NCBI RefSeq assembly: GCF_003244875.1
Contig: NZ_LXXZ01000056.1
Span: 53,268-117,267, forward strand
DNA from: Stenotrophomonas sepilia
GTDB lineage: Bacteria > Pseudomonadota > Gammaproteobacteria > Xanthomonadales > Xanthomonadaceae
Direction of reading: 5' to 3'
DNA: 64,000 nt
Part shown: positions 53,829 to 64,000 of the stretch, in pieces
How positions within the stretch are numbered: position 1 is the stretch's first letter
Layout of the letters: every line of letters begins with the position of its first letter
Made by a program: the position numbers and the translations under genes
Notes under the pieces: generated by a model
Told to the model about the DNA's origin: nothing
The model's database searches: none
The model's input: only the letters and a program-made list of their open reading frames with translations

Positions 53829-54791
53829 TCAGCGTTTGGCCTTGCACCCCGTGCACACGCGCTCGACCTTGTAGCCCTTCGCCCTCAGCTTCTCGACCAC
53901 GCCATCACTGCCCAGCAGGTGCAGCGTGCCGACCACCACCAGCGTACCGCCCTGCCCGGCCTGCAGGTACGGCTGCAGCTTCGGCACCCAGGCATCGTTG
54001 CGACCGGTGTTGATGCGCTGGTACAGCTGCGGATACTGCTGGCGCATCTCTGCCGCCATCTTGGTCCACAGCAGGCGCTCGTCGCCGCGACGCCATGCAT
54101 CATGCAGCAGCCGCGCCTGCTCATCGGCCTTGCCGGCCTGGTCCAGTGCTTCGGCCAGCATCTGCCGCTGTTCCTGCACCGTCATCCCGTCCAGCATGCC
54201 GATCTGGGTATCGATATCTTCCAGTCCCGCGGTCTTGCGGCCGGTCTTCTGCGCGCGTTCCATGAAGTGGCGGTCCAGGCCCAGCGCCGGGTCCAGGCCC
54301 AGCTTCTGCATCTGCCCGATCGAAATGCTCAGACCGACGAACCACGGCTTCATGCCCTGCATCTGCGCCAGCGGCAACTGGTTCTGGGCAGCAAAGGCCT
54401 GCAGCTTCTGCCAGGTGGCCGCATCCAGATCACGCTTCAGCTCGCTGCCATCGGTGCGGGTCGCAGCCTGCACCATGCGGCTGGCCAGCTGGGGCGATTG
54501 CATGTCTTCCGGCGACAGTTCGAACACCACCCGCTGCGAGGCTTCGAACGCCTGCTCGACATCGGGCGACAGCGGGTAGTCCTGTGGCTTCAGCAGATGG
54601 AACGATCCCAGCAGGTACACGCGTGCATCGCCCGGGCCGGTGACTTTCCACAACAGGGGTACCGGCGGCTTGGCCGCCGTTGCTGCCGCGGCCGCGGCAG
54701 GGCTGGCCTGGCCATCGCGGGCCGTGGCCAGTGGCGCCACTGCGCAGGCCGCCAGCAACAGCGCGGTACGGAACAGGTGTTTGATCGGCAT
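53829..54791 (-). CDS. TraB/GumN family protein
   Basis: 320 aa, secreted: signal peptide ending near ATARDG, Ala-rich linker, then a TraB/GumN (TIKI-related) domain. The two GX2H-type motifs are seen as LLGSFH (about 60) and VVGTLHLLG (about 290), with a conserved Glu in FELSPED. Metal-dependent peptidase activity is known for TIKI relatives; not shown for bacterial members. A C-terminal Cys pair (RVCTGCKAKR) is notable. Starts two bases after the DUF1684 gene. Confidence 0.82.
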   Translation of the reverse strand: MPIKHLFRTALLLAACAVAPLATARDGQASPAAAAAATAAKPPVPLLWKVTGPGDARVYLLGSFHLLKPQDYPLSPDVEQAFEASQRVVFELSPEDMQSPQLASRMVQAATRTDGSELKRDLDAATWQKLQAFAAQNQLPLAQMQGMKPWFVGLSISIGQMQKLGLDPALGLDRHFMERAQKTGRKTAGLEDIDTQIGMLDGMTVQEQRQMLAEALDQAGKADEQARLLHDAWRRGDERLLWTKMAAEMRQQYPQLYQRINTGRNDAWVPKLQPYLQAGQGGTLVVVGTLHLLGSDGVVEKLRAKGYKVERVCTGCKAKR

Positions 54792-54793
54792 GG

Positions 54794-55723
54794 TCAGCCT
54801 TCTCCTTCAGGCAGGTGGTAGGCCTTCTCGCCGGCTTCCACGCGCAGGTCCAACCGGTTTTCCGGCGGCGCCAGCGGGCAGGTCGCGTAGGCGGTGAACG
54901 CGCACGGTGGGTTGTAGGCATGGTTGAAATCGATGCGCACCGTGCCGTCTGCAGCGGGGGCCTCGGTATCCAGATAGCGCCCGGCCGGATAGCTGCCGCG
55001 GCCGCTGGTGCGGTCGGCGAAGATCAGGAACAGTGGCTGCCCGGGCGCACCGATCGCCTCCAGGCGCCAGCTGCGGCCATCACGTTCGAACTCCACCGCA
55101 CCGGCATTGGGCATCTCGGTGGTCAGGCCAGTGATGTCGACGATCGGCAAGGTCTTCCCCGGCGGATGCGCGATGAAGCGCGCCTGCACCTGCCAGTCCG
55201 CGCCGCCCGGCCAGTACCGCAGGCCGGCGAAATCACGCCGCGCCGGTGCCTCGGCATGCTTGACCCGCAGCGCGTCCCGTGGCCCCCGGCGGATGATGCT
55301 GAGCTGGCCCTTGCCGCCATCGAAGGCCAGCAGCGTCGGCTGCGTGTCCTTGTCGGTGTCGACGCGGATGCGGCCACGCACCGGCTGGCCGTCGTGGCTG
55401 ACATCGACACCGGCTTCAGGCGTGAACCACCACTGCGTCCCGTCGCGACGCAGGAGTCCCAGCCTGTCCGGGCCGACCGACAGGCGGATGCCGTTGGTGG
55501 CGCCGCTGCCAACGAAATGGGATTTGTTCTGCAGCCAGTGCAGGCCGACCAGGGCCGTCCAGCCATCGGGCCGGGTCAGGTCCTGGTAGCGCGCTACACG
55601 CCATTGCTGCTGCGCGGCCGCGTAGGCCGGATCTTCAGCGACCGTCGGCGCCGGCGGAGTTGCCGGGCTGCAGGCGGCCAACACCACGGCGGCCAGCAGG
55701 CCCGCCACTCCCCGATAACGCAT
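54794..55723 (-). CDS. DUF1684 lipoprotein
   Basis: 309 aa with a lipobox (VVLAAC, Cys19) and a DUF1684 domain: WTALVGLHWLQNKSHFVGSG, GSYPAGRYLDTEAP, and the conserved end DFNHAYNPPCAFTAYATCPLAPPENRL. Function unknown; the family's invariant Asn-Pro-Cys region suggests an active or metal site. The ATG at 55723 has GGGGAG upstream and opens the lipoprotein signal. It lies 11 bases after mutL. Confidence 0.82.
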   Translation of the reverse strand: MRYRGVAGLLAAVVLAACSPATPPAPTVAEDPAYAAAQQQWRVARYQDLTRPDGWTALVGLHWLQNKSHFVGSGATNGIRLSVGPDRLGLLRRDGTQWWFTPEAGVDVSHDGQPVRGRIRVDTDKDTQPTLLAFDGGKGQLSIIRRGPRDALRVKHAEAPARRDFAGLRYWPGGADWQVQARFIAHPPGKTLPIVDITGLTTEMPNAGAVEFERDGRSWRLEAIGAPGQPLFLIFADRTSGRGSYPAGRYLDTEAPAADGTVRIDFNHAYNPPCAFTAYATCPLAPPENRLDLRVEAGEKAYHLPEGEG

Positions 55724-55734
55724 CGATGCTCCCC

Positions 55735-57636
55735 TCAACGTCCGCGCAGGAACCAGCGGTCGATCTCCGCCAGCGAAAAACGGGCCCAGGTCGGTCGGCC
55801 GTGGTTGCACTGGCCGGACCGTTCGGTGATTTCCATGTCGCGCAGCAGCGCGTTCATTTCCGGCACGGTCAGGCGCCGGTTGGCACGCACCGCGCCATGG
55901 CAGGCCATGGTCGACAGCAGCTCGTCGCGTGCACTGGCCACGCGGCGGCTCTGGCCGTGCTCGCGCAGGTCGGTCAGCACGTCGCGCAGCAGTCCTTCCG
56001 GTTCGGCATGCGCCAGCAGTGCCGGAATGCTGCGCACGTGCAGCGACCCGGGGCCGGCCCGAGTCACCTCGAAGCCGAGCGCCGCCAGTGTGTCGGCTTC
56101 GCTTTCGGCGGTGTCGGCCTCGCGCTCGCCCACCGCCAGCGTGATCGGCACCAGCAACGGCTGCGACTGCAGGCCGATGCCATCGTGCGCATTCTTCAGG
56201 CGCTCGTAGCCGATGCGTTCGTGGGCCGCATGCATGTCGACCACGATCAGGCCTTCAGCGTTCTCGGCCAGGATGTAGATGCCATGCAGCTGCGCGATCG
56301 CGTAGCCCAGCGGCGGTACACCCGCGTCGGCACTGGTTACCGGCAACCCGTTCTCGCTCGGCATCGGCGGCAACGCCGCTGCGCGTTCGGCACCGGCCGG
56401 CGTGGCATACAGCGCGGCGTAGGCGGCCGGTGCATCGGCCACCTGCAGGCCCAGCGGCTGCTGCGGACGCCAGCCTGAAAATCCGCCACCACCACCTCCC
56501 GAGCCGGGCGCAGCCCCACGCACCAGCCCGAACCCCGACGCGCCGGCGCTCGATGCCGTCGGGACGGCGGCGGCGTCCGCCGGATGTGCGGGGCCGGCAC
56601 CGATCTCCTGCGCCGACATGCCGGCACGGGTATCGGCCAGCGCATCCTTCAACGTGCGATAGACGAAATCGTGGACCAGCCGCGAATCGCGGAAGCGCAC
56701 CTCGTGCTTGGCCGGATGCACGTTGACGTCGACACGGGTCGGATCCAGTTCGAGGAACAGCACATAGGCCGGCTGGCGGCCGTGATACAGCACGTCGCCG
56801 TAGGCCATCTTCACTGCGTGGGCGACGCTGCGGTCACGCACTGAGCGACCGTTGACGTACAGGTACTGCTGGTCGGCGCTCGCGCGCGAATAATGCGGCT
56901 GCGCAATCCAGCCATGCAGGCGCAGGCCGGCGCCGCTGTGGTCCACGCGCACGGCCTGGTTGGCGAAATCCTCGCCCAGCGTTTCGGCAAGGCGTGCATC
57001 GGAATACAGATCGCCTGGCTTGTAGCGCCGCGAGGCCTTGCCGTTGTGCGACACGCGCAGCTCGACATCCGGCCGTGCCAGCGCCAGCGAACGCAGCCAC
57101 TCTTCGATATGGCCCAGTTCGGTACGCTCGGCGCGCAGGAACTTGCGCCGCGCCGGCACGTTGTAGAACAACTCACGCACTTCCACCGTGGTGCCCGGCG
57201 CATGCGCGCGCGGGGTCACCTCGCCGATCTTGCCGCCTTCGATCTGCAGTGCCGAACCGTGCTCGTCGTGCGCGCGCCGCGAGCACAGGGTGAAGCGGCT
57301 GACCGATGCGATCGACGGCAGCGCTTCTCCCCGGAAACCGAGCGTGGCCACCGATTCGAGATCGTCAAGATCGGCGATCTTGCTGGTGGCATGGCGCGAC
57401 ACTGCCAGTGGCAACTGCTCGGGCGCGATGCCACTGCCGTTGTCGCGGATGCGGATCAGGCGCACGCCGCCCTCTTCAAGATCGATATCAACGCGGCTGG
57501 CGCCGGCGTCGATCGCGTTCTCGACCAGCTCCTTGACCACCGACGCGGGTCGTTCGACCACTTCGCCGGCGGCGATCTGGTTGATCAGGATCTCCGGCAA
57601 CGGCCGGATCGGGCGCGGATGGGTAGCAGACGTCAT
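55735..57636 (-). CDS. mutL: DNA mismatch repair protein MutL
   Basis: 633 aa. GHKL ATPase domain (1 to about 335) with [16 protein letters not shown] and [12 protein letters not shown]; a Gly/Ala/Pro linker (about 350-440); then the dimerisation/endonuclease domain. The endonuclease motif reads [12 protein letters not shown], normally DQHA-X2-E-X4-E, with Met for Gln; [12 protein letters not shown] and CNHGRPTW complete the metal site. It is therefore an incising MutL, as in bacteria without MutH. The ATG at 57636 is a standard start. Order mutL-amidase-tsaE-nnr is conserved. Confidence 0.95.
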   Translation of the reverse strand: MTSATHPRPIRPLPEILINQIAAGEVVERPASVVKELVENAIDAGASRVDIDLEEGGVRLIRIRDNGSGIAPEQLPLAVSRHATSKIADLDDLESVATLGFRGEALPSIASVSRFTLCSRRAHDEHGSALQIEGGKIGEVTPRAHAPGTTVEVRELFYNVPARRKFLRAERTELGHIEEWLRSLALARPDVELRVSHNGKASRRYKPGDLYSDARLAETLGEDFANQAVRVDHSGAGLRLHGWIAQPHYSRASADQQYLYVNGRSVRDRSVAHAVKMAYGDVLYHGRQPAYVLFLELDPTRVDVNVHPAKHEVRFRDSRLVHDFVYRTLKDALADTRAGMSAQEIGAGPAHPADAAAVPTASSAGASGFGLVRGAAPGSGGGGGGFSGWRPQQPLGLQVADAPAAYAALYATPAGAERAAALPPMPSENGLPVTSADAGVPPLGYAIAQLHGIYILAENAEGLIVVDMHAAHERIGYERLKNAHDGIGLQSQPLLVPITLAVGEREADTAESEADTLAALGFEVTRAGPGSLHVRSIPALLAHAEPEGLLRDVLTDLREHGQSRRVASARDELLSTMACHGAVRANRRLTVPEMNALLRDMEITERSGQCNHGRPTWARFSLAEIDRWFLRGR

Positions 57637-57663
57637 GCGGGGATGATAACGGAGCGGCCGAGG

Positions 57664-57729
57664 GTAGAGTCGAGCCATGCTCGACTGACGGGCTACCCGC
57701 AAGGCCCAGTCGAGCGCGGCTCGACTCTG
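57664..57729. repeat. SMAG REP pair between amidase and mutL
   Basis: GTAG with AGTCGAGC-CAT-GCTCGACT, then AGTCGAGC-GCG-GCTCGACT ending CTGC instead of CTAC. A degenerate 3' tag. Confidence 0.8.
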
Positions 57730-57740
57730 CAGAAAGCAGA

Positions 57741-57764
57741 AACCCGCCTTCGGCGGGTTATTTG
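57741..57764 (-). terminator. Terminator overlapping amidase stop codon
   Basis: Stem AACCCGCC-GAA-GGCGGGTT on the minus strand, followed by TCTGCTTTCTG. The stem includes the TAA stop of the amidase gene. Confidence 0.7.
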
Positions 57765-59329
57765 CTGCCGCCGGCCATGGTGGCTGCGGCGTCGATCTCG
57801 GCCTGCGCGCGGGCGGCATACAACGTGCCCGGCGGCGGTTGGCGGCTGAAGAAGGTGTGCACACCATCCAGCACAGCGCCAGCGACCTTGCGCTGGTAAG
57901 CCGGGTCCGTCAGGCGGCGCTCTTCATCCGGATTGGAAATGAACGCCGTTTCCACCAGCATCGCTGGCATGTCCGACGTGCGCAGCACCGCGAAGTTGGC
58001 GCGCTCGATGTTCGGCTTGTGGTTGTTGCCGATCCGCTTCAGGCCGCCCAGCACGTGGCCGGCGGCGTCTTCGGACGCCTTCATGTAGCCGCTCTGCGCC
58101 AGGTCCAACAGCACATTGGCAAGCGTGCCCTCGGTCTGCTGCAGGCGAACGCCACCGACCAGATCGGCCGCGTTTTCCTTGTCTGCCAGCCAGCGGGCGC
58201 GCTGCGAAGAGGCACCCTTGGTCGACAGCACGTACACCGACGAACCCGTGGCCGAACGGTTCTCGGCCGCGTCGGCATGGATCGAAATGAAGATGTCCGC
58301 CTTGTTCGCACGCGCCTTCTGCGCACGCATCGGCAGCGGGATGAACACGTCGCTGTCGCGCGTCAGGTAGGCCTTCAGGCCCGGCGTGGCGTTGACCTGG
58401 CGGGCCAGCTCACGCGCCACGGCCAGGGTGACATCCTTCTCGCGCTTGCCGGTCGGGCCGATCGCACCCGGGTCCTGGCCACCATGACCAGGATCGATCG
58501 CCACCACAAGATGGCGCATGCCGGGCTGCATGCGGATGCGCGATGCATCGCTGGGCATGGCCGGACGCGGCGGCTCGGCCGGCGTCGGCGCCGGTGTAGG
58601 GGCCGTTGCCGGCGGCGTGGTCACCACCGCAGCAGTGCGCTGGCCGGCGAGGATTGCAGCCGGCGAGGATGAGGGCGTGCTGCTGGCCGCGACGCCTGCC
58701 GCAGCAACCTGGGCCGGCGCGCTGGTCGGTGCGGGGGTCGGCGTGGCGGGTGCGGCGGCGCTGGCGCTGGCCTGCTGCTGCACCTGTGCGGTCAGCAGGG
58801 CGGTGGCCCGCGCAGCATCGGTGCGTGACTGCGCGTTCTCGGCCGGCGTGGGCGCGACTGAGCCCCCCGCAGCGGCCGCCTGCGGCTGCACCGCCGGTGG
58901 CGTCGCCGGGCGGCTGGTTGTGGCCACGGCAGGGCCATCACCCGGCCATTCGATCACCAGCTTGGATTCATTGCCCTCGCGCTGCATCTGCGGGCGGAAC
59001 GGCGCCACCGATTCGGCAAGGTCGAACACGACACGGAAAGTGCCCGGGACCGGCTGTCCGGTACGCACCGCCGTGACCACGCCCTGCGCGGCCGGCATCT
59101 TCAGGTTGCGTACGGCGCTGGAGTCGGGGAAATCGACCACCAGGCGGTTCGGGCCGGCCAGCGACAGGGTCTTGTAGCCGCCACTGCCGACCAGTGAGAT
59201 CTCGGCACGGGTGCCGGTCGCGCCGGTGTTCAGCAGCACCTGGCGGACTTCACCCGCCCACGCACTGACGCTCGCCAGACCCAGTCCGACGGCGGCACAG
59301 ATGGCGATGAGACGGTTCCCCGGGCGCAT
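57758..59329 (-). CDS. N-acetylmuramoyl-L-alanine amidase (AmiB/AmiC type)
   Basis: 523 aa, secreted: signal peptide ending SAWAGE, AMIN domain (about 27-130) that targets the septum or outer membrane, a low-complexity Ala/Pro/Thr linker (about 135-265), and an Amidase_3 catalytic domain with zinc motifs [12 protein letters not shown] and HADA, and the late catalytic Glu in [10 protein letters not shown]. It splits cell-wall chains at division. Gene order matches E. coli amiB next to mutL; the symbol amiC is also used for xanthomonads, so I leave it open. Confidence 0.93.
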   Translation of the reverse strand: MRPGNRLIAICAAVGLGLASVSAWAGEVRQVLLNTGATGTRAEISLVGSGGYKTLSLAGPNRLVVDFPDSSAVRNLKMPAAQGVVTAVRTGQPVPGTFRVVFDLAESVAPFRPQMQREGNESKLVIEWPGDGPAVATTSRPATPPAVQPQAAAAGGSVAPTPAENAQSRTDAARATALLTAQVQQQASASAAAPATPTPAPTSAPAQVAAAGVAASSTPSSSPAAILAGQRTAAVVTTPPATAPTPAPTPAEPPRPAMPSDASRIRMQPGMRHLVVAIDPGHGGQDPGAIGPTGKREKDVTLAVARELARQVNATPGLKAYLTRDSDVFIPLPMRAQKARANKADIFISIHADAAENRSATGSSVYVLSTKGASSQRARWLADKENAADLVGGVRLQQTEGTLANVLLDLAQSGYMKASEDAAGHVLGGLKRIGNNHKPNIERANFAVLRTSDMPAMLVETAFISNPDEERRLTDPAYQRKVAGAVLDGVHTFFSRQPPPGTLYAARAQAEIDAAATMAGGSK

Positions 59330-59411
59330 GGCTCAGGATTCAATCACCGCGCTGAACGGAATGCAACACCTTTTTCCTTAATAATCCGTAACCTGCCGAT
59401 CTTTGTTCTCG

Positions 59412-59894
59412 TCAGCCGACAGAAATGGCCTGCAAGTCGCCCCCTTGGGGCAGCCGTTTCAGCCATTCATGTCCAACGTCGCTGGCTCCGGTGAGACGGA
59501 CACGGCGCCCCTGTCCTTCGATCTCCAGCGCTACCACCAGATCGGTCGGCGGCAGCGCGCCGGCGCCCCGTTCCGGCCATTCCACCAGCCACAGCACCGC
59601 GCTGCCCTCGTCCAGGCCTAGGAAATCCAGCTCACCGGCCTGGCCGATGCGGTACAGGTCCAGGTGCCACGCCTCACCGCCACTGGCCAGCGGATAGCGC
59701 TCGACCAGGGTGTAGGTGGGGCTGCGGATCGCGCCCCGCACGCCCAGCGCGCGCAGCAGCGCGCGGGCCGTAGTGGACTTGCCGGCGCCCAGGTCGCCGC
59801 GCAGTTCGATCAGCGCCTGCGGCGGCCGGGTGGCCGCCAGCCACTGCCCGAGCAGTTCGGTGGCGTCGCTGTCGGCAAGGAAGAAATCGGTCAT
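59412..59894 (-). CDS. tsaE: tRNA threonylcarbamoyladenosine biosynthesis ATPase TsaE
   Basis: 160-aa P-loop protein working with TsaB/TsaD in the t6A37 modification of ANN-decoding tRNAs. Walker A GDLGAGKST, switch motif SPTYTLVERY, and the conserved HLDLYRI and VEWPERG. The start at 59894 overlaps the nnr stop (ATGA); an ATG three codons earlier (59903) is possible. Downstream the amidase gene starts after 82 bases. Confidence 0.94.
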   Translation of the reverse strand: MTDFFLADSDATELLGQWLAATRPPQALIELRGDLGAGKSTTARALLRALGVRGAIRSPTYTLVERYPLASGGEAWHLDLYRIGQAGELDFLGLDEGSAVLWLVEWPERGAGALPPTDLVVALEIEGQGRRVRLTGASDVGHEWLKRLPQGGDLQAISVG

Positions 59895-61375
59895 GGGAAG
59901 CATTCCGGGTTGGCCAGTCGCCGCAACGGCGCCAGCAGATCAGTAGGAAGCAGGCCGCGTGCACCGTCAGCGGCAGCCGCGTCGCCGGCCAGCGCATGCA
60001 GCAACGCGCCCGCCGCGGCGGCATCGAAGGCGGCCAGGCCCTGCGCACGCAGGCCGGCGATGATGCCGGTGAGCAGGTCGCCCATGCCCCCCACGGCCAT
60101 GCCGGGATTGCCGGCGGCGATCAACCGGGGCGTTTGCCCGGGCGCCGCCACGATGCTGCCGGCGCCCTTCAACACCACCACCGCGTGGAAACGCTCGGCG
60201 AGCGTCTGCGCACAGGCGTAGCGATCGGCCTGGATGTCGCTGGTGCTGCAGCCGAGCAGGCGTGCGGCCTCGCCCGGGTGCGGTGTGAGGACGGCGCCGG
60301 GCAAGGCACGCGGATCCTGCGCCAGCAGGTTCAGCGCGTCGGCATCGACCACCAGTGGTTTGGCGCTGGCCAGCACCCGCGCAAACAGTGCGCGTGCCCA
60401 TTCGTCCTGGCCCAGACCGGGCCCGATCGCCACCACCTTCGCCCTGTCAAGCAAGGCCGGCAGCGCTTCGCCGTCTTCCAACGCGTGGGTCATCGCCTCG
60501 GGCAGCCGAGCCAGCAGTGGACCGACGTGGTCGCGGCGGGTGCCCAGGCTCAACAGCCCCGCCCCTGCGCGCAAGGCGGCCTCGGCTGCCATGGCGATGG
60601 CACCGCCGCTGCCGTGGTTGCCGCCGACGCACAGCACGTGGCCGGATTCACCCTTGTGGGTATTTGCGCGGCGCGGCGGCAACAGGGCCGGCAACCGTGC
60701 CTGCGTCCAGTACTCCACGGCAGGCGACACGCTTTGCCATGCGGCCGCGGGCAACTGCAGGGGTGCCAGGGCCTTGTGCCCGCAATGATCCAGCGCGTCG
60801 CCGGTGTACAGCCCGCGATGGGCCACGATGAACTGCAGGGTCAGCGCAGCGCGTACTGCCGCGCCGGGTACCGCACCGCGGTCGGCATCGACGCCACTGG
60901 GCACATCCAAGGCCAGCACAGGTGCCGCCTGCGCATTGATCGCAACGATCAGCGCCTGCGCCGCGCCCTCCGGCGCGCGATCGAAACCCAGCCCGAACAG
61001 GGCATCGACCCAGAGGTCGGCCTCGGGCAGCGCGCCGTCGAACTCGGTGATGGCGCCGCCGTCGGACCTGAACTCCGATGTTGCACGCTGCGCCAGCGCG
61101 GTCGATGGCGCCCGGCCCGGCAGGGCGATCACCCTCACCTCGCGCCCGGCCTGCAACGCGTGGCGAGCCAGCACGAGGCCGTCGCCGCCATTGTTGCCCG
61201 CACCGACCACCACGCCGATGCGCTGCGCCTGCGGCCAATGCTGCAGCAGGCACTGCCAGGCGGCCTGGCCGGCCTGCGCCATCAGTCCCCAGCCAGCATC
61301 CCCCGCCAGGGTGGACGCCTGGGCATCCAGCGCACGCGCGGCAGCGGAATCGAACAGATCGGCGAGGTTGGCCAT
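59891..61375 (-). CDS. nnr: Bifunctional NAD(P)H-hydrate epimerase/dehydratase
   Basis: Repairs damaged NADHX and NADPHX. 494 aa: N-terminal epimerase domain (about 1-215; GAGNNGGDGLVLARHA, LDVPSGVD) and C-terminal ADP-dependent dehydratase domain (about 220-490; HKGESGHVLCVGGN, GPGLGQ, TPHPGEAARL, GNPGMAVGGMGD). Both active-site sets are present. Divergent from queG with 23 bases between starts. Confidence 0.95.
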   Translation of the reverse strand: MANLADLFDSAAARALDAQASTLAGDAGWGLMAQAGQAAWQCLLQHWPQAQRIGVVVGAGNNGGDGLVLARHALQAGREVRVIALPGRAPSTALAQRATSEFRSDGGAITEFDGALPEADLWVDALFGLGFDRAPEGAAQALIVAINAQAAPVLALDVPSGVDADRGAVPGAAVRAALTLQFIVAHRGLYTGDALDHCGHKALAPLQLPAAAWQSVSPAVEYWTQARLPALLPPRRANTHKGESGHVLCVGGNHGSGGAIAMAAEAALRAGAGLLSLGTRRDHVGPLLARLPEAMTHALEDGEALPALLDRAKVVAIGPGLGQDEWARALFARVLASAKPLVVDADALNLLAQDPRALPGAVLTPHPGEAARLLGCSTSDIQADRYACAQTLAERFHAVVVLKGAGSIVAAPGQTPRLIAAGNPGMAVGGMGDLLTGIIAGLRAQGLAAFDAAAAGALLHALAGDAAAADGARGLLPTDLLAPLRRLANPECFP

Positions 61376-61398
61376 GCAGGGATTTTATACTGGTGCGC

Positions 61399-62469
61399 AT
61401 GTCCCTCGCCCCCTCCCCCGTCGATCCAGCCCAGGCCGTGCAGCGCATCCGCGAACTGGCCCGCGCGCATGGCTTCCAGCGCTGCGGCATCGCCGGTATC
61501 GAGCTCGGCGAGGACGAGGCGCACCTGGCCGACTGGCTGGGCCAGGGCCTGTACGGCACGATGGACTGGATGGCGCGCCACGGCACCCTGCGCGCACGAC
61601 CGGCCGAGCTGTTGCCCGGCACTGTGCGCGTGATCTCGGTGGGCATGGACTACAGCCACAAGGATGACACCGAAGCGTGGGCGACGCTGGCCGACCCGGG
61701 CCGCGCCTACGTGGCGCGCTATGCGCTGGGCCGCGACTACCACAAGCTGATGCGCAACCGCCTGCAGAAGCTGGCCACGCAGATCAACGACGAAGTCGCG
61801 CCACTGGGCTACCGCGTGTTCGTCGATTCCGCCCCCGTCCTGGAGCGCGCACTGGCCCGCAACGCCGGGCTCGGCTGGATCGGCAAGCACACCTGCCTGA
61901 TCGACCGCCATGGCGGTTCCTGGTTCTTCATCGGCGAGATCTACATCGACATCCCGCTGCCGATCGATACGCCGGCCACGGCGCACTGCGGCACCTGCAC
62001 GCGCTGCATCGATGTCTGCCCGACCCAGGCCATCACCGGCCCGCAGCGGCTGGACGCGCGGCGCTGCATTTCCTACCTGACCATCGAACACGACGGCGCC
62101 ATTCCCGAACAGATGCGCCCGCTGATCGGCAACCGCATCTATGGCTGCGACGACTGCCAGCTGGTCTGCCCCTGGAACAAGTTCGCCAAGCGCACCGACG
62201 AAGCCGATTTCCGCGCGCGCAACAACCTCGATACCGCGCGCCTGGACCAGCTGTTCGCCTGGGACGAAGCCGAGTTCCTGCGCCGCACCGAAGGCAGCCC
62301 GATCAGGCGCAGCGGCCATGAGCGCTGGCTACGCAACATCGCCGTGGCGCTGGGCAATGCGCCGTCCTCGGCCGAAGCGCTGGCTGCGCTGCAGACCCGC
62401 ATCGACGATCCCTCACCGCTGGTGCGTGAACACGTGCAGTGGGCACTGGGCCAGCACACGGCGCGCTGA
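61399..62469 (+). CDS. queG: Epoxyqueuosine reductase QueG
   Basis: Cobalamin-dependent enzyme for the last step of queuosine synthesis. 356 aa: N-terminal flavin-reductase-like cobalamin domain, two [4Fe-4S] sites ([16 protein letters not shown] and [10 protein letters not shown] with the Cys in CISYL), and a short HEAT-repeat C-terminus. A -10-like TATACT ends eight bases before the ATG, which would make the transcript nearly leaderless; no ribosome site is visible. Confidence 0.94.
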   Translation: MSLAPSPVDPAQAVQRIRELARAHGFQRCGIAGIELGEDEAHLADWLGQGLYGTMDWMARHGTLRARPAELLPGTVRVISVGMDYSHKDDTEAWATLADPGRAYVARYALGRDYHKLMRNRLQKLATQINDEVAPLGYRVFVDSAPVLERALARNAGLGWIGKHTCLIDRHGGSWFFIGEIYIDIPLPIDTPATAHCGTCTRCIDVCPTQAITGPQRLDARRCISYLTIEHDGAIPEQMRPLIGNRIYGCDDCQLVCPWNKFAKRTDEADFRARNNLDTARLDQLFAWDEAEFLRRTEGSPIRRSGHERWLRNIAVALGNAPSSAEALAALQTRIDDPSPLVREHVQWALGQHTAR

Positions 62470-62513
62470 CGTGCGATCCTGAGCCCCCGTTCCGCCCGCA
62501 GCACGCCGTTTCC

Positions 62514-63845
62514 ATGCAGCCACGCAACAACGACATCCTCACCCCCAGCCAGCTCAACACCCTGGCCCGCGACCTGCTGGAAGGCAGCTTCCCGGCGATC
62601 TGGGTCGAGGCCGAACTGGGCAGCGTGGCGCGTCCTGCCTCCGGACACCTCTACTTCAACCTGAAGGACGCGCGCGCGCAGCTGCGTGCGGCGATGTTCC
62701 GGATGAAGGCGCAGTACCTGAAGTTCGTGCCGCGCGAAGGCATGCGCGTGCTGGTGCGCGGCAAGGTGACCCTGTACGACGCCCGTGGCGAGTACCAGAT
62801 GGTGCTGGACCACATGGAGGAAGCCGGCGAAGGCGCGCTGCGCCGCGCCTTCGAGGAGCTGAAGGCACGGCTGGAGGCCGAGGGCCTGTTCGACCCGGCA
62901 CGCAAGCGGCCGCTGCCGGCGCACGTGCAGCGCCTGGCCGTGATCACCTCGCCCACCGGCGCCGCCGTGCGCGACGTGCTGAGCGTGCTCGGCCGGCGCT
63001 TCCCGCTGCTGGAAGTGGACCTGCTGCCGACCCTGGTACAGGGCAGCAGTGCCGCCGCGCAGATCACCCGGCTGCTGCAGGCCGCCGATGCCAGTGGCCG
63101 CTACGACGTGATCCTGCTGACCCGCGGTGGTGGTTCGCTGGAAGACCTGTGGGCCTTCAACGATGAAACACTGGCCCGTGCGATCGCCGCCAGCCGCACG
63201 CCGGTGGTCTCGGCGGTGGGCCACGAAACCGACTTCAGCCTGAGCGACTTCGCCGCCGACCTGCGTGCACCAACGCCCTCGGTGGCGGCCGAGCTGCTGG
63301 TACCCGACCAGCGCGAACTGGCCCTGCGCCTGCGCCGCACGGCCGCCCGCATGGTGCAGCTGCAACGGCATGCGATGCAGCAGGCGATGCAGCGCGCCGA
63401 CCGCGCCCTGTTGCGCCTGAACGCCCAGAGCCCGCAGGCACGACTGGATCTGCTGCGTCGACGCCAGCTCGATCTGGGCCGGCGCCTGCATGCCGCGTTC
63501 AACCAGCAGCAGGAGCGCCGTGCCGCGCGCCTGCGTCACGCGTCTGCGGTACTGCGTGGGCATCATCCGCAGCGCCAGCTGGACGCGATGCAGCGTCGCC
63601 TGACCGCCCTGCGTGGGCGGCCGCAGGCAGCGATGCAGCGTCTGCTGGAGCGCGATGCACTGCGACTGCGCGGACTGGCGCGTTCACTTGAAGCAGTCAG
63701 CCCGCTGGCGACCGTGGCGCGTGGCTACAGCATCCTGACCCGCAGCGACGATGGTGCGCTGGTGCGGCGCATCGACCAGGTGCAACCTGGTGACGCCCTG
63801 CAGGCCCGCGTCGGCGACGGCGTGATCGACGTGCAGGTCAAGTAG
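62514..63845 (+). CDS. xseA: Exodeoxyribonuclease VII large subunit
   Basis: Degrades single-stranded DNA with XseB. 443 aa: N-terminal OB fold (about 8-100; [17 protein letters not shown]), catalytic domain (about 125-310) with [28 protein letters not shown] and [22 protein letters not shown], then a long coiled coil rich in Arg/Gln and the end [10 protein letters not shown]. The ATG at 62514 lies 44 bases after queG. xseB is not in the window. Confidence 0.94.
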   Translation: MQPRNNDILTPSQLNTLARDLLEGSFPAIWVEAELGSVARPASGHLYFNLKDARAQLRAAMFRMKAQYLKFVPREGMRVLVRGKVTLYDARGEYQMVLDHMEEAGEGALRRAFEELKARLEAEGLFDPARKRPLPAHVQRLAVITSPTGAAVRDVLSVLGRRFPLLEVDLLPTLVQGSSAAAQITRLLQAADASGRYDVILLTRGGGSLEDLWAFNDETLARAIAASRTPVVSAVGHETDFSLSDFAADLRAPTPSVAAELLVPDQRELALRLRRTAARMVQLQRHAMQQAMQRADRALLRLNAQSPQARLDLLRRRQLDLGRRLHAAFNQQQERRAARLRHASAVLRGHHPQRQLDAMQRRLTALRGRPQAAMQRLLERDALRLRGLARSLEAVSPLATVARGYSILTRSDDGALVRRIDQVQPGDALQARVGDGVIDVQVK

Positions 63846-63855
63846 AGGGTTGTTC

Positions 63856-64000
63856 GGCAGGGCTGCGCCCTGCACCCACAGAGGCTTCAAGCAACGGCCG
63901 AAGCAACAGCAAAAGCTGGCATTCCGCGGGTTGGCGGGGCGGTGCCAGAGTGCGGGGACGCCGTAAACCCGTCCATGGGGGCTTGGCAGCCGCATCCATG
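63856..64000 (+). repeat. Probable dispersed intergenic repeat, cut by window end
   Basis: Starts with the hairpin GCAGGGC-TGC-GCCCTGC, followed by CACCCACAGAGGC, a CAA-rich tract and GGGGACGCCGTAAACCCGTCC. This order recalls a frequent intergenic element of Stenotrophomonas genomes, from memory only. It continues past base 64000. No ORF. Confidence 0.5.

Overview
The window is a high-GC chromosomal segment that fits the Stenotrophomonas maltophilia complex (Xanthomonadaceae). Three things point there: many intergenic GTAG-headed palindromes of the SMAG REP type known from S. maltophilia; the xanthomonad arginine route (fused N-acetylglutamate synthase/kinase, N-acetylornithine transcarbamylase and an ArgE-type deacetylase); and an Asn-rich set of xanthomonad-like housekeeping genes. 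It reads as core genome. I see no prophage, integrase, insertion sequence or CRISPR array.

Layout. 1-5.5 kb: cytochrome c maturation genes ccmF(partial)-G-H-I, then a MetX-family acyltransferase and a small membrane protein. 5.6-12.2 kb: cytochrome bd, with cydDC on the minus strand and cydABX on the plus strand, around a perfect FNR/Anr box. 12.2-12.6 kb: two identical tRNA-Pro(CGG) genes, each with its own promoter and terminator. 12.8-20 kb: a CynX-type MFS transporter and the pgaABCD poly-GlcNAc biofilm operon, preceded by a perfect CRP/Clp box. 20-30.8 kb: one minus-strand cluster for arginine and proline synthesis (argF', argG, argE', NAGS-K, a GNAT gene, argC, argH, a yciI-like gene, proB, proA), with a putative arginine-responsive attenuator in front of argF'.

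30.8-40 kb: a secreted protein, cysS, sufE and an MFS transporter; a gene-free repeat region; a zinc-less DksA-like protein with a long Lys/Ala/Pro-rich tail; yidD, pyrC and an M23 peptidase. 39-45 kb: a squalene/phytoene-synthase-like gene, gph, ubiG, mtaD, then efp and divergent epmB, the EF-P beta-lysylation enzyme. 45-48 kb: a two-gene unit pairing a PhnD-like periplasmic binding protein with a membrane GGDEF-EAL protein. 48-54 kb: trmJ, suhB, an inverted pair of about 210-bp dispersed repeats, htpX, gluQ, phaB, phaR. 54-64 kb: traB/gumN-like, a DUF1684 lipoprotein, mutL, an AMIN-amidase, tsaE, nnr, divergent queG, and xseA. The queG/nnr/tsaE/amidase/mutL order matches E. coli.

The least explained signals are regulatory or repetitive: the argF' leader, the Clp box at pga, the hairpin over a Pro-Pro-Asp reading frame before epmB, the seven-hairpin cluster after efp, and the dispersed repeat family. 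No homology search, folding or promoter software was run. Product names rest on recognised motifs and gene order.
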